Part shown: one piece after another, positions 1-7,903 of the stretch
Numbering within the stretch: the stretch's first letter is position 1
Layout: each line of letters opens with the position of its first letter
From: a bacterium
Lineage (GTDB): Bacteria > Oederibacteriota > CAKKQC01
Assembly: GCA_919901855.1 (NCBI GenBank)
Contig: CAKKQC010000004.1
Location: 1-28,404, forward strand
DNA length: 28,404 bases
Reading direction: 5' to 3'
Translations under genes and position numbers: made by a program
Notes under the pieces: generated by a model
The model's input: only the letters and a program-made list of their open reading frames with translations
Told to the model about the DNA's origin: nothing
The model's database searches: none

Positions 1-406
1 GGGGTGGAAGAAGTTTCAATCCGCGTCCGGCCTTTCGGCCGGACGATACCCTCTTCCTGACGAAGGACGTGATCCGGATGGCGTTTCAATCCGCGTCCGG
101 CCTTTCGGCCGGACGATACGCCGTCAGATGCTCGGCCTGTTGCGGTTGATCATCGTTTCAATCCGCGTCCGGCCTTTCGGCCGGACGATACCGACATCTT
201 TACCCAGGACGTGGCCGACGAGGACGTTTCAATCCGCGTCCGGCCTTTCGGCCGGACGATACCCATGCGCCAGGCGAAGGAGCGCCTGATTGAGCGGGTT
301 TCAATCCGCGTCCGGCCTTTCGGCCGGACGATACACCCACCTGGTCATAGGGGTCAATCATCTGGAGATGTTTCAATCCGCGTCCGGCCTTTCGGCCGGA
401 CGATAC
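1..406 (-). CRISPR. CRISPR array, I-C-type repeats, truncated by window edge
   Basis: Six identical 37-bp repeats lie at 13-49, 83-119, 155-191, 226-262, 298-334 and 370-406. They are separated by spacers of 33, 35, 34, 35 and 35 bp, and bases 1-12 are the end of a further spacer, so the array continues to the left. Read on the minus strand, each repeat is GTAT, a perfect 9-bp stem CGTCCGGCC/GGCCGGACG closed by a GAAA tetraloop, then CGGATTGAAAC. The terminal ATTGAAAC and the 11-nt tail after the stem match the known 5' handle of type I-C crRNAs, so transcription is taken to run leftward, in the same direction as the cas genes. The leader is then at the 407 side and the spacer at 335-369 is the newest. 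No repeat in the visible part is degenerate, so the decayed distal end is not reached. Confidence 0.98.
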
Positions 407-584
407 TTCATCTTACAATCCGCTTGCCCCGAAAGGGTCGTAGGGGCGGTTTCCGCGTACTCCGAGCTCCCTGGGGTGTCATTCTCCGACGGCGAAGCCT
501 CGGATTCACCAGATTTCCTTGGCGTCTCGTTAATTTGTGGAGTTCGCGAACCAACCGGCTTTCCGCCGGAGCTTCAGGTCCGCG
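407..584 (-). promoter_or_regulatory. CRISPR leader between cas2 and the array
   Basis: This 178-bp stretch holds no convincing gene and separates the cas2 stop codon from the first repeat, the position expected of the leader that drives array transcription and anchors spacer integration. It contains two small hairpins. One is at 486-503, CCGA-GGC paired with GCC-TCGG around a GAA loop with one bulged C. The other is at 555-569, CCGGC paired with GCCGG. A short AT-rich patch (gttaatttg, around 529-537) may hold the promoter. Immediately before the first repeat, the minus strand reads GCGGATTGTAAG, which matches 10 of 12 bases of the repeat's own 3' end. The function is inferred from position; no transcription start can be assigned with confidence. 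Confidence 0.7.
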
Positions 585-875
585 CTACACCTGCAACGAT
601 CCCTCGAAGTCTACCGACCTGCTGATACCGTAGTGCTCTACACGCTTCCTGGCGGCTTCGTCAAGGAGGTAGATCCGGAGGTTGTCCTTTCCGTTGTCAA
701 TGAGCTTGACCAGGCGGGCTCGAAGTCTTACCAGCTCGGCGTCACTTACGACGCACTCGAAGACCGAGAACTGTACCCGCTGGCCGTAGTCCTTACAGGC
801 GAGGGCCACCTTCCGCAGGCGCCTCCGTCCTTCCTTGTTTTCCGTGTTGACATCGTAGGTTACAAGGACGAGCAC
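585..875 (-). CDS. cas2: CRISPR-associated endonuclease/integration factor Cas2
   Basis: Cas2 is the small dimeric ferredoxin-fold protein that bridges two Cas1 dimers in the spacer-integration complex. The 96-residue product begins MLVLVTYDVNT, with the conserved first-strand aspartate of the family (D8), and continues with the RRRLRKVALACKDYGQRVQ segment and FSVFECVVS strand typical of Cas2. The length is normal for a I-C Cas2. It follows cas1 with a 13-nt gap and is the last gene before the leader and array, completing the cas4-cas1-cas2 adaptation module. I see no truncation or substitution that would question activity. Confidence 0.97.
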   Translation of the reverse strand: MLVLVTYDVNTENKEGRRRLRKVALACKDYGQRVQFSVFECVVSDAELVRLRARLVKLIDNGKDNLRIYLLDEAARKRVEHYGISRSVDFEGSLQV

Positions 876-888
876 GATCAGGCTCCAA

Positions 889-1923
889 TCATCGGAGCAG
901 GCATGGAACGTAGGAGGGGATGTCCCCCCGGATATGGCGAGCCAGGATGCGGGCCTGGAGGAAGGGCAGCAGCCCGACGCGCGTATTCTGCTTGAGGAGC
1001 GGATGCATGACTTCTTCCTGCTTGCGTTCCTGGTAGGCGGAGATCAGATCCCGGCGGAAACTGTCCTTCATCTCGACGGCACCGCCATCCCGCTTGGCGA
1101 AGTCTTTGGGCTGAGCCTGCTTGCGGTTGATCATGGCGACCACGAGCCGATCCGCGATCAGTGGCCGGAACTCCTCCATCAGGTCCAAGGCGAGCGAGGG
1201 GCGTCCCGGCCGGTCGGCATGGAGGAATCCCACCGAAGGGTCAAGGCCGACGCTCGCCAGGGCGGACGCGCAGTCGTGCACAAGCAGGGCGTAAGTGAAT
1301 GAAAGCAGGGCATTGACCGGGTCAAGCGGCGGACGCCGGTTGCGGCCCGACATGGGCAAGGCCTCGCGCTGGCCCGGCTTGAGCAGGCGCGGGAAGACCT
1401 CGAAGTATCCGGCGGCTGCTTCGCCTTCGATCCCGCGTATCTCGTCGAGGGACGCGGCTCGCTCGAGTGCCTGGAGGCTTCCCAGCATGGAGATGCCGGT
1501 TCTCTCCAGAGGTTGTGCGTCCTCTTCCGCCTCGGACTCGCGGGCGGCGCGCAGTAGAAGCGCCCTGCCGTTGTTGATTTTGCCGGCCACGAACTGCCGT
1601 GCGATTTCCCTGGCCTTGTCTGGCCGGTCGGCCCACCGGTGCTGTTCGCGGCGAAGCAGGACATTGCCCGATCCCGGCGCGTCCACGCGGGCGAGCAGCC
1701 GGCCGGTCGGGGATAGGAAAGAGACGGCGACGCCCTCCGTCGCGCAAAGCTCCATTGCCGAGGGGCTCATCATCACGTGCCCCATCAGTACGACCGACTG
1801 AAGGTGATGGATCGGTACCGCGAGCTTGAGTTCCTTCTCCACTTCGACCTTGAGCGTCAGATGGTCGCGATGCAGGTATGCGCCCTCGGTCGTGACGTAG
1901 AGCGTGTTCTGTACGATCTCCAC
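889..1923 (-). CDS. cas1: CRISPR-associated integrase Cas1
   Basis: Cas1 is the metal-dependent integrase that inserts new spacers at the leader end of the array. The 344-residue protein has the usual length for I-C Cas1. The N-terminal beta domain (MEIVQNTLYVTTEGAYLHRDH, residues 1-80) is followed by the helical catalytic domain. The expected catalytic set is visible: the glutamate of the IRGIEGEAA motif (E166), the histidine of VGFLHADRPGRPSLALDL (H235), and the acidic cluster DLMEEF (D247, E250, E251). The start ATG lies 2 nt after the cas4 stop, so the two are probably translated from one message. Minus-strand bases 1134-1121, within the coding region for VVAMINRKQ, share 14 identical nucleotides with spacer 120-154. 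Confidence 0.98.
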   Translation of the reverse strand: MEIVQNTLYVTTEGAYLHRDHLTLKVEVEKELKLAVPIHHLQSVVLMGHVMMSPSAMELCATEGVAVSFLSPTGRLLARVDAPGSGNVLLRREQHRWADRPDKAREIARQFVAGKINNGRALLLRAARESEAEEDAQPLERTGISMLGSLQALERAASLDEIRGIEGEAAAGYFEVFPRLLKPGQREALPMSGRNRRPPLDPVNALLSFTYALLVHDCASALASVGLDPSVGFLHADRPGRPSLALDLMEEFRPLIADRLVVAMINRKQAQPKDFAKRDGGAVEMKDSFRRDLISAYQERKQEEVMHPLLKQNTRVGLLPFLQARILARHIRGDIPSYVPCLLR

Positions 1924-1925
1924 GG

Positions 1926-2567
1926 TTAGTCCCGGGGATGGAACACGGCGGCGGAGGCCCGCCGAACCGGGTCCGGTTGCTCGGTGATTTCGGGCAAGCA
2001 GAGTCTGTTAAGAGAGCACCCGTCGCAGTGGGGCTGACGGATCGCAGGGGGGGTGAAGCCAGCGGCCAGCAGACGGCGGATATCTTGGATGGTCTGCGCG
2101 ACTGCGGACCGGAGTTCGGGCGTGAACTCCACCTCCCGGCGTCTGCGCGAAGCGATGTGAAAGATGGCTCCCCGTGGCACGGGCACACCGAACATGTCCT
2201 CCAAGCAGAGGCCCTGCGCGCAGGCATGGAGGTCGTCGTTCTTCCACTGCCTCCGCGGCCCCCGTTTGTACTCGATGGGGTAGGGGATCTCGGGACCGTC
2301 GGCTGCGGGCCGGAATTCAACTACATCCGCCCTGCCGGAGAGCCCCAAGCGGTCAGAGAACAGTGGGAGGCCGCGAACAATCCGCACGCCCGGCCGTTCC
2401 TCGGCCCCGGCGTCGTCTACTTCTTCGTGCGCCACGCGGCCACGGAGTGTCGAGGCGTTCTCCACGAAAACCCCCTCGACGTGGATCAGCGCGCACCGTC
2501 TCGGACAGAAGGTGAAGTGGTTAAGCGCCGAGATCGGGATCTGGGTTGGCGGGCCACCGGGGTTCAC
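1926..2567 (-). CDS. cas4: CRISPR-associated exonuclease Cas4
   Basis: Cas4 is a RecB-like Fe-S nuclease that trims prespacers and enforces PAM selection with Cas1-Cas2. I start it at the GTG at 2567, giving 213 residues that open VNPGGPPTQIPISALNHFTF directly before the family's first cysteine motif CPRRCALIH (C21). The RecB-type active-site pattern follows as GRADVVEF and YPIEYKRGPRR (D, then E-x-K). The C-terminal Fe-S cysteines are in HCDGCSLNRLC. An in-frame ATG exists at 2627, but the added 20 residues are unlike Cas4 and would overlap the opposite-strand gene at 2586. The gene begins a new transcription unit separated from cas3 by that gene, so cas4-cas1-cas2 may be expressed independently of the effector genes. 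Confidence 0.93.
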   Translation of the reverse strand: MNPGGPPTQIPISALNHFTFCPRRCALIHVEGVFVENASTLRGRVAHEEVDDAGAEERPGVRIVRGLPLFSDRLGLSGRADVVEFRPAADGPEIPYPIEYKRGPRRQWKNDDLHACAQGLCLEDMFGVPVPRGAIFHIASRRRREVEFTPELRSAVAQTIQDIRRLLAAGFTPPAIRQPHCDGCSLNRLCLPEITEQPDPVRRASAAVFHPRD

Positions 2568-2585
2568 GGTACAGTAGGGGTAGCC
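2568..2585. promoter_or_regulatory. Divergent start region between cas4 and antitoxin-like gene
   Basis: Only 18 bp separate the divergent starts of cas4 (minus) and the antitoxin-like gene (plus). On the plus strand TACAGT (2570-2575) is followed 10 nt later by the ATG at 2586, matching the TANNNT arrangement seen before other starts in this window. AGGGG at 2576-2580 could instead serve as a weak ribosome-binding site. The reverse complement, TACTGT, faces cas4 but is too close to the GTG to be its -10 element, so a cas4 promoter probably lies inside the antitoxin-like gene. No -35 element is evident. Confidence 0.35.
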
Positions 2586-2855
2586 ATGGGCCCGCTGAAG
2601 ATCAAAGCCGTCGTTTCCAAGGACCACCGGGTGGACATCGCCGTGCCGCCGGAGGTGCCGGAAGGCCCCGTCGACATCGAGATGACCATCACGCCGGAGA
2701 CCGCCATCGGCGGATCAGACGATCCCCAGGGGATACGGGAGGTGCTGGGCCGCCTCCGCGAATTCAGGAAGCAGTTCGAAGGCAGGGACATCCGCCTTTC
2801 CGACGCGGTGATCGAGCTGAGGCGTGAAGGGGATTGGCGGTCACAGGCTTCGTAG
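2586..2855 (+). CDS. Orphan antitoxin-like small protein inside the cas locus
   Basis: The 89-residue product begins MGPLKIKAVVSKDHRVDIAV, followed by PPEVPEGPVDIEMTI and a charged helical C-terminus (LREFRKQFEG, RDIRLSDAVIELRREGDW). The beta-rich opening and helical, arginine-rich tail resemble antitoxins that pair with PIN-domain toxins (VapB or AbrB-like), but I recognise no exact family. It is the only plus-strand gene in the cas block. It lies head-to-head with cas4 and ends 4 bp before the cas3 stop codon on the other strand. No intact toxin follows; only a few codons of a possible toxin start remain. Its GC content looks chromosome-like and higher than that of cas3. It may be a TA remnant left by rearrangement, or a co-opted regulator of the locus; a Cas function is not shown. 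Confidence 0.6.
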   Translation: MGPLKIKAVVSKDHRVDIAVPPEVPEGPVDIEMTITPETAIGGSDDPQGIREVLGRLREFRKQFEGRDIRLSDAVIELRREGDWRSQAS

Positions 2856-2859
2856 TCGC
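2834..2859 (+). pseudogene. Possible truncated PIN-toxin start at the cas3 junction
   Basis: Overlapping the end of the antitoxin-like gene in another frame, a TTG at 2834 opens the peptide LAVTGFVV. This resembles the N-terminus of PIN toxins, where a strand of this kind precedes the first catalytic aspartate. The next residues (AHMIRV) lose the resemblance exactly where the 3' end of cas3 begins (stop at 2860-2862), and the frame ends at a TAG near 2935. I read this as a toxin gene cut off when cas3 was joined here. The evidence is only about eight residues, so this is a suggestion. Confidence 0.25.
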
Positions 2860-5082
2860 TCATATGATCAGGGTTCTGGGATCTCTCCTGGCAAGTGGGA
2901 GGACACTGGCCATATATCCGAGAAACGTGTCATAGCTGCCGGCTCTGCCAATCCACGCATAGAGGCTTTCTTCCTTGTCAATGGGACGAACCGGCAACGA
3001 CTCCATTTTGTCCGCCCATACTTGAACGCTCTGGTCTTGAACTGTCCTCCAGTCCACTCTCTCTCCCGACTCGATGGCTTTGACCACAGCTTGGTCAATG
3101 ATGATCGTTATCGTCTTCGCCGTTTCGATGACCTTGAATCCGGATTCGACCGCGGGGAAATCCTTGGCATTTTCCTTGTGCCGGACATCCTCAGCTTGCC
3201 GAGTGGGGTGGCGACGCAGCTCCCTCAGCATGGCCTCTGTACAGTGCGCGGTGGCGACCTTTCCTTCGCGGAAAAGCTCTCCCAATATCGTTGCGGGTAG
3301 TCGAAACGTGGGATGGTGAGGGAGGAGGGGATCCGCAGTCTGGAAGTCGTGAACCGTTGCAGCCGAATCCCTGGCCTCGCGATTAGCTCGCCCGCCGACC
3401 TGGATAAGGTGGACGAGACCGGCGGATTCTCGGAATGCGGTGCGGAACGATAGGTCAAGGCCTGCCTCTGCGCAACTGGTGGCGACGAAGGTCCAATCGT
3501 CATCCAGACCGTTGCCCAGGCGAGCAAGAACTCTGCTGACAATGGGATCTCGATCATGCGGCGTCAGTGCGGTTGACATGTGTTCCACTTTCCCTCGTCC
3601 AACCTGTGCTCGAAGCTCATTTGCGATAACGGCTGCCGCCTGCACGGTATTCATGATGACCAGCCGTGGCCCCGGTGCCTTAAGCACTTCCGATACCAAG
3701 GCGTCATGGTCGAGATTCCGATCTGCCCGCTGGTAGTTGATTCGGCCGGTTTCCGCGCGGTGGGCTTCTTCCCGCAATGCGTCCGGGACAAGATCTGGGA
3801 TCGGGCTGGCGCTTCCGGAGAAGTCCCGTATCTCCCAGAAGCGCGCCAGAGAACCGGACGACAGAACCACCGAGCAATCCCACTTCTCGACAAGCTCCTG
3901 AAGCCAGTGCCACGCCATCGGCCACAAGTGCGCGGGCAGAGCTGCGTGGGCCTCGTCAATCAGGATGCCCGATCCAGGGATCTGGTGGAGCTTTCGCAGC
4001 CCACTGGGGTGCGCTGCGGCGAGGGTCTCGAAAAACTGCACCGCCGTCGTTACCACGATCGGCGCGTCCCACCGTGCTGAGAGATCGCGCAGTGCAAGGT
4101 GTTCTGATTCGGCGCGGTGGTGATGTTCCGCCACGACGGCGGTGGGCGCTTCCCCGGGAGCGGTCAGGGCTTTCCGGTATGTGGAGACCGACTGCGTGAT
4201 TATGTTGGTGTAGGGGAGTACGACGAAGATCCTGCGCAGCCCTCGTGCGGCAGCGACAGAGAGCATGTGGGCCATCACGGCGGTGGTCTTGCCGGTGCCG
4301 ACAGGACTGTCACAGGCGCGGAAAGGCGGATCGACGGGTGCATTTCGGCAAGCGTCGTAAATGGCGGCCCGGAGTCGGTCTCTGGCTCCGCGGTGCCTTT
4401 CCCCGAGCGACTGCACGTAGGAGTCCAGTTGCTCAAGCCGAAGTTTGGGGAGAAGCGGCGGAGCGGATGGAAAAGGGCTTCCGGTCCGATGACAGCCGGT
4501 GTCCGTGTGGTCCGCATCCACGAGGCAGGACAGCGCGATCCTATATTCCATGGGTGTCGCATTGCGTAGCGTTCGCGGCGCCGCGGTCGCCGATCCCGCA
4601 ACCTGTGTTCTGTGGATCGCTAGGTACTCCGCCAAGAATTTTCCTGTTCGGGCTTCGGTCTTCTCGTCTCTAAACGGCCCTCCATTCTCCCGTTTCCGCT
4701 CCTCGATGGAGATACATGGCAGCCCTCGATGGTGGGAGTAGGCCAGAAGTGCCGAACTCGGCGCCATCATGCTCATCAAGTGGGCGACTCCCGCGTCTAC
4801 GTGGTTGATCGGAAGCGGTTCCTTGGAACTGGTACGCGGTATGTGTTTCTGCAAGACGCGCTGATTCGCACCGTCGAGTTTTCCCAGGTCATGGTACTCG
4901 GCGGCGAGCCGAACCACCGAGACGCCATCCCATTCGTGGCCACGCGGAGAACGGTGCTCATCCACTCCTGCCGCAGAGGATGATGCCCGAGACTCCACCG
5001 CAGTCACGTGGTCATGATACGTCTGCGGCGGGCGCTCACCGACACCACTGTGGGCGAGCATCCCGCTTTTCTCGTCGGTCAT
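2860..5082 (-). CDS. cas3: CRISPR-associated helicase-nuclease Cas3 (HD plus helicase)
   Basis: Cas3 is the nuclease-helicase recruited by Cascade to degrade target DNA. The 740-residue protein has an N-terminal HD nuclease domain (YHDLGK with H64-D65, INHVDAG H94, YSHHRG H117-H118, and DADHTDTG around 189-196). A superfamily 2 helicase follows: Walker A SPVGTGKTT (259-267), DEAH box (376-379), SSGS as motif III, ATSCAEAGLDLS as motif V, and QVGGRANR as motif VI. All expected motifs are present, and the length is slightly short for I-C Cas3. Its ATG overlaps the cas7 stop (ATGA), so it is translationally coupled to the Cascade genes. Canonical I-C loci have cas3 upstream of cas5; here it lies between cas7 and cas4, as in many I-B loci. 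Confidence 0.97.
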   Translation of the reverse strand: MTDEKSGMLAHSGVGERPPQTYHDHVTAVESRASSSAAGVDEHRSPRGHEWDGVSVVRLAAEYHDLGKLDGANQRVLQKHIPRTSSKEPLPINHVDAGVAHLMSMMAPSSALLAYSHHRGLPCISIEERKRENGGPFRDEKTEARTGKFLAEYLAIHRTQVAGSATAAPRTLRNATPMEYRIALSCLVDADHTDTGCHRTGSPFPSAPPLLPKLRLEQLDSYVQSLGERHRGARDRLRAAIYDACRNAPVDPPFRACDSPVGTGKTTAVMAHMLSVAAARGLRRIFVVLPYTNIITQSVSTYRKALTAPGEAPTAVVAEHHHRAESEHLALRDLSARWDAPIVVTTAVQFFETLAAAHPSGLRKLHQIPGSGILIDEAHAALPAHLWPMAWHWLQELVEKWDCSVVLSSGSLARFWEIRDFSGSASPIPDLVPDALREEAHRAETGRINYQRADRNLDHDALVSEVLKAPGPRLVIMNTVQAAAVIANELRAQVGRGKVEHMSTALTPHDRDPIVSRVLARLGNGLDDDWTFVATSCAEAGLDLSFRTAFRESAGLVHLIQVGGRANREARDSAATVHDFQTADPLLPHHPTFRLPATILGELFREGKVATAHCTEAMLRELRRHPTRQAEDVRHKENAKDFPAVESGFKVIETAKTITIIIDQAVVKAIESGERVDWRTVQDQSVQVWADKMESLPVRPIDKEESLYAWIGRAGSYDTFLGYMASVLPLARRDPRTLII

Positions 5083-5939
5083 CCGGCGAGGAGGTCCCTT
5101 CCTCTAGCTGCCTTCTTTCGAAGGTCTTCCGGGACATCCTCCCACGAGGGGATCAGGTAGTCATCGATGGTCTGTGGTTGCTTGATCTCTGGCTTCAGTT
5201 TGGGCCTGAGCGCATCAAGCATCTGGAAGTCGGAGAAGGACCCGAGTGGCGACTTGTGCTCGATCACCCAGGCATGAAGGATTCCGACCATCGGCCGAAT
5301 CGCCGAGCGCGTGTGGTCATAGATATGCGGAAGGACTCGGAAGAGCAAAGCTACATCCTCGTCGGTACAGAAGGTCTTGCCGGCTGCCGTCGGATTGACG
5401 AAGAATGGCATCCAATACACGGCATGACGGACAATGCGGAATCCCATCGGTGCCATGCCGCGCGTCTTCCCTTCTTCTACTCCGGACTTGTTAGTCAGCG
5501 TGAGCCGCTCGATCTCGATCGGCGCAACGGACACGCCCAATCCGAAGTGGACTACTCCGGATCGCACCGCCGACTGCGCCACTTCATCCTTGTCGGCTTC
5601 CTCGAGGAAAGTATTGCCAAAGACCCGGGCGTCCCAGTATCGTTTGTGGAACTTGCGTACACCATCCTTCTCGGATAGGAGCTTCTTGATCGCGGATCGA
5701 TCTCTTTCGCGGGACTCAAGGATATCGTGGCATTCGACATCGAGGTTCTTCCCCAGTTCCTTCCAGACGGGCCCTTCCTTGTCGGAAATGAGATCCCGCG
5801 CTTTCCGCTTGACTGAGACCGGGGATATCTCCCCCAGCCCATCGGGCCTCTGGCGCGGATCGCTGTCCCGATCGGGATCACCGTTCGGGTTCGAATTCCT
5901 GACCTCGAGGACGAGCAGTCCGGTCGTGCGCGTGATCAT
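5079..5939 (-). CDS. cas7: Cascade backbone subunit Cas7 (Csd2-like)
   Basis: Cas7 polymerises along the crRNA spacer and forms the Cascade backbone. The start chosen is the ATG at 5939, which gives a 286-residue protein opening MITRTTGLLVLEVRNSNPNG and overlaps the cas8 stop by ATGA; a longer upstream frame is only the shadow of cas8. Diagnostic Csd2/Cas7 features are SNPNGDPD (about 16-23), SVKRKARDLI, the FHKRYWDARVFGNTF segment, SGVVHFGLGVSVAPIEIERLT, and the C-terminal stretch DVALLFRVLPHIYDHTRSAIRP followed by HKSPLGSFSDF. The order cas5-cas8-cas7 and tight overlaps indicate one message for the effector complex. Confidence 0.95.
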   Translation of the reverse strand: MITRTTGLLVLEVRNSNPNGDPDRDSDPRQRPDGLGEISPVSVKRKARDLISDKEGPVWKELGKNLDVECHDILESRERDRSAIKKLLSEKDGVRKFHKRYWDARVFGNTFLEEADKDEVAQSAVRSGVVHFGLGVSVAPIEIERLTLTNKSGVEEGKTRGMAPMGFRIVRHAVYWMPFFVNPTAAGKTFCTDEDVALLFRVLPHIYDHTRSAIRPMVGILHAWVIEHKSPLGSFSDFQMLDALRPKLKPEIKQPQTIDDYLIPSWEDVPEDLRKKAARGRDLLAG

Positions 5940-7903
5940 GATGTTTCCTCCTTGGTTGATGGCTTTTCGTGTCGCGCAAGGTATCCCAGCATCATTTCCG
6001 CCCGGTCCTGTGGAGTCGTACTTTGCGGGAGGCCATGTTTGTGAATGGCTTCCGCGATCTGCTGCATTTGGCCGAGATGCCATCGGGCGAGTCCCGCATG
6101 GTCGGTCGAAGTCGTGGTTGCCGCCCATGCCTGATACGGCAACATCCGCTGGCTGCAGACGTCGAGGGCCGTGACCGGTTGCTCGAGTGCGGTGGCCAAC
6201 AAGGAGTTCCCGAGAAGGCGGCCCGGCATGTGACCTTTGCGAATGTCTTTGCAGTAGATGGCATGCAATCCATCGAGCAGTGAGAACAGGCGCCCGAGCA
6301 GGAACGCGGATTCGCTCATATAGACCTCCTTTTTCCGTCCAGTCATGTTGAGAAGGATGCCGAGCGTGGGCAGAACGACCAGCACGTCCCGTCTGGCGTT
6401 GGGGCACGCGCGTGCCTGCTCCGATCGAGCCTGCAGCTCACCGAGGGTCATCAGAAGTCCCGAGCAACGGAGGAGGGAGAGTTCAAGGAGACGCGTCGCT
6501 TCAACCTTGTCGCGGTCCAGAAAGACCGCGTAGACCTGGGCGAGACGGCATCCGGGAGTGACGGCTGCGTCCGTCGGTCTCTGGGCTTGCCGAAGCCATG
6601 TCCTCCGCAGGCACCGGAGAATCTCTCCCGGAAACGGGGGGCGGGGCGCCACAAGGCCGACTTCCTTCTTGGGCGAGAGGATGCGGACATCAGGTGTGTT
6701 CCCGGCATCGCGGTTCCAGTCCAGCACGCACTGCTGGATTGTCATGGCCGAAATGCTCCTTGCAAGCACCACTCGCTTGCGTCCGCGATCCACTTCAGAG
6801 AGCACGAGGACGTGGATATCATCCGCGGACGGACCGGATGGAATGCCCCGGAGCGCCTGGATGACGCTCGCGCTCGCCTGCTCCCAAAAGTTCAGCCCGT
6901 AATCCGCGTCGGTGGAGTCGAATCCAAGCAGGTTGGCAAGGACTCCCTGGTTGTCGGGGCGGCAGGACAGGTAGGCGATCAGAAGATCGTCCTTCCCCGT
7001 GTCTCCCCCTGATGGAGGAATTCTCGCCCATGTTCTTCCTTCGCGAGAACGGTGAACAACGAATTCAAGGGCTTCCCTCATCGAGTCAGTCAGCCCTTCC
7101 GTTACCGGGAAGCTGTCCGATTCCGATTGCCCGTAACGCTCTTGGCATGGGGACTCACTGCTCATCGAGTAGAGAACGGTTTCTCCGATCTGTGGGAGGC
7201 GAGCGGTTGGGAATGCCTTCTTGATCCGTCCTGTTTCTCCATAGGCATCCCTCTGACTCTTGCTCGGTGCAGCTCCTTTTCCTCCAGCCGTGAATGTGGG
7301 CCGGTGGTCAAGCAGCCACTTGTTGATGAACTGCTCGGTTCCCTGTGAAGCGACGGGGTGCGCGTTCCCGATCTGATCAGAATCGAGGATGACGGTGAGT
7401 TTTGCCTCACGATCCTTCTTTGCCTTCTCGAAAATCCTGCTGCCAAGCTTCGACATTCTCCCACTGTTCAGCAACGCTTCAAGCGCTGTGCGGGAGCTCT
7501 TCAGGAATCCCTCAATGGACGCATCTGACTGTGCACAACGTTCAAGAATGGATCTCATGGGGAGGAAATCAGAGCTACAGTCCTTGGCCAGTCCTGTCTT
7601 AACTAACTGCTTCGGGAGATCACGGAGGCAACCCGCGAGAAACCGCATCGTCTCCGGACTCGGATTCAGCGCAAGGTTGAACCCAGGGAAACTTACCCCG
7701 TTGTTCCCAGAGTCGATCGTCCAGAGAGGATCCTGGTTGGGGTCGAAAGGGCACTCTTCGCACTCCGTCACGAGGCCGTTTCTCCCGATCCGCAAGATGA
7801 ACACAGAACCCTTGCGAAGCGCTTTCAGGTTCTCGTGCCTCGCTGGCGGCTTGATGCCGGCACTTTTCAGGGATTCTGCCAGGATCCGAAGCTCATTGAG
7901 CAT
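5936..7903 (-). CDS. cas8c: Cascade large subunit, divergent Cas8c (Csd1-like)
   Basis: The large subunit recognises the PAM and recruits Cas3. The start is set at the ATG at 7903 (MLNELRILAESLKSAG), which overlaps the end of cas5 by 11 bp; the frame is open further upstream only as a shadow of cas5. The 655-residue product is longer than most Csd1 proteins and weakly conserved, so the assignment rests on position between cas5 and cas7 plus some Csd1-like features. These are HPVASQGTEQFINKWLLDHRP in the middle and SAFLLGRLFSLLDGLHAIY near residue 550, which resembles the LGRLFA motif of Csd1. A CEEC pair near residue 36 could bind a metal. It could be a separate Cas8 branch; a profile search would decide. 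Confidence 0.83.
   Translation of the reverse strand: MLNELRILAESLKSAGIKPPARHENLKALRKGSVFILRIGRNGLVTECEECPFDPNQDPLWTIDSGNNGVSFPGFNLALNPSPETMRFLAGCLRDLPKQLVKTGLAKDCSSDFLPMRSILERCAQSDASIEGFLKSSRTALEALLNSGRMSKLGSRIFEKAKKDREAKLTVILDSDQIGNAHPVASQGTEQFINKWLLDHRPTFTAGGKGAAPSKSQRDAYGETGRIKKAFPTARLPQIGETVLYSMSSESPCQERYGQSESDSFPVTEGLTDSMREALEFVVHRSREGRTWARIPPSGGDTGKDDLLIAYLSCRPDNQGVLANLLGFDSTDADYGLNFWEQASASVIQALRGIPSGPSADDIHVLVLSEVDRGRKRVVLARSISAMTIQQCVLDWNRDAGNTPDVRILSPKKEVGLVAPRPPFPGEILRCLRRTWLRQAQRPTDAAVTPGCRLAQVYAVFLDRDKVEATRLLELSLLRCSGLLMTLGELQARSEQARACPNARRDVLVVLPTLGILLNMTGRKKEVYMSESAFLLGRLFSLLDGLHAIYCKDIRKGHMPGRLLGNSLLATALEQPVTALDVCSQRMLPYQAWAATTTSTDHAGLARWHLGQMQQIAEAIHKHGLPQSTTPQDRAEMMLGYLARHEKPSTKEETS

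Noticed and set aside
555-569. Hairpin after cas2 as an intrinsic terminator
   Set aside because: The five-pair stem has no following T-tract on the minus strand, and a terminator is not needed before a co-oriented array.
211-633. Open frames running through the CRISPR array on the plus strand
   Set aside because: They are made of the repeat itself (VSIRVRPFGRTI repeated) and spacers, and are not genes.
2565-2627. ATG at 2627 as the cas4 start
   Set aside because: The extra 20 residues do not resemble Cas4 and overlap the divergent antitoxin-like gene; GTG at 2567 fits the usual Cas4 N-terminus.
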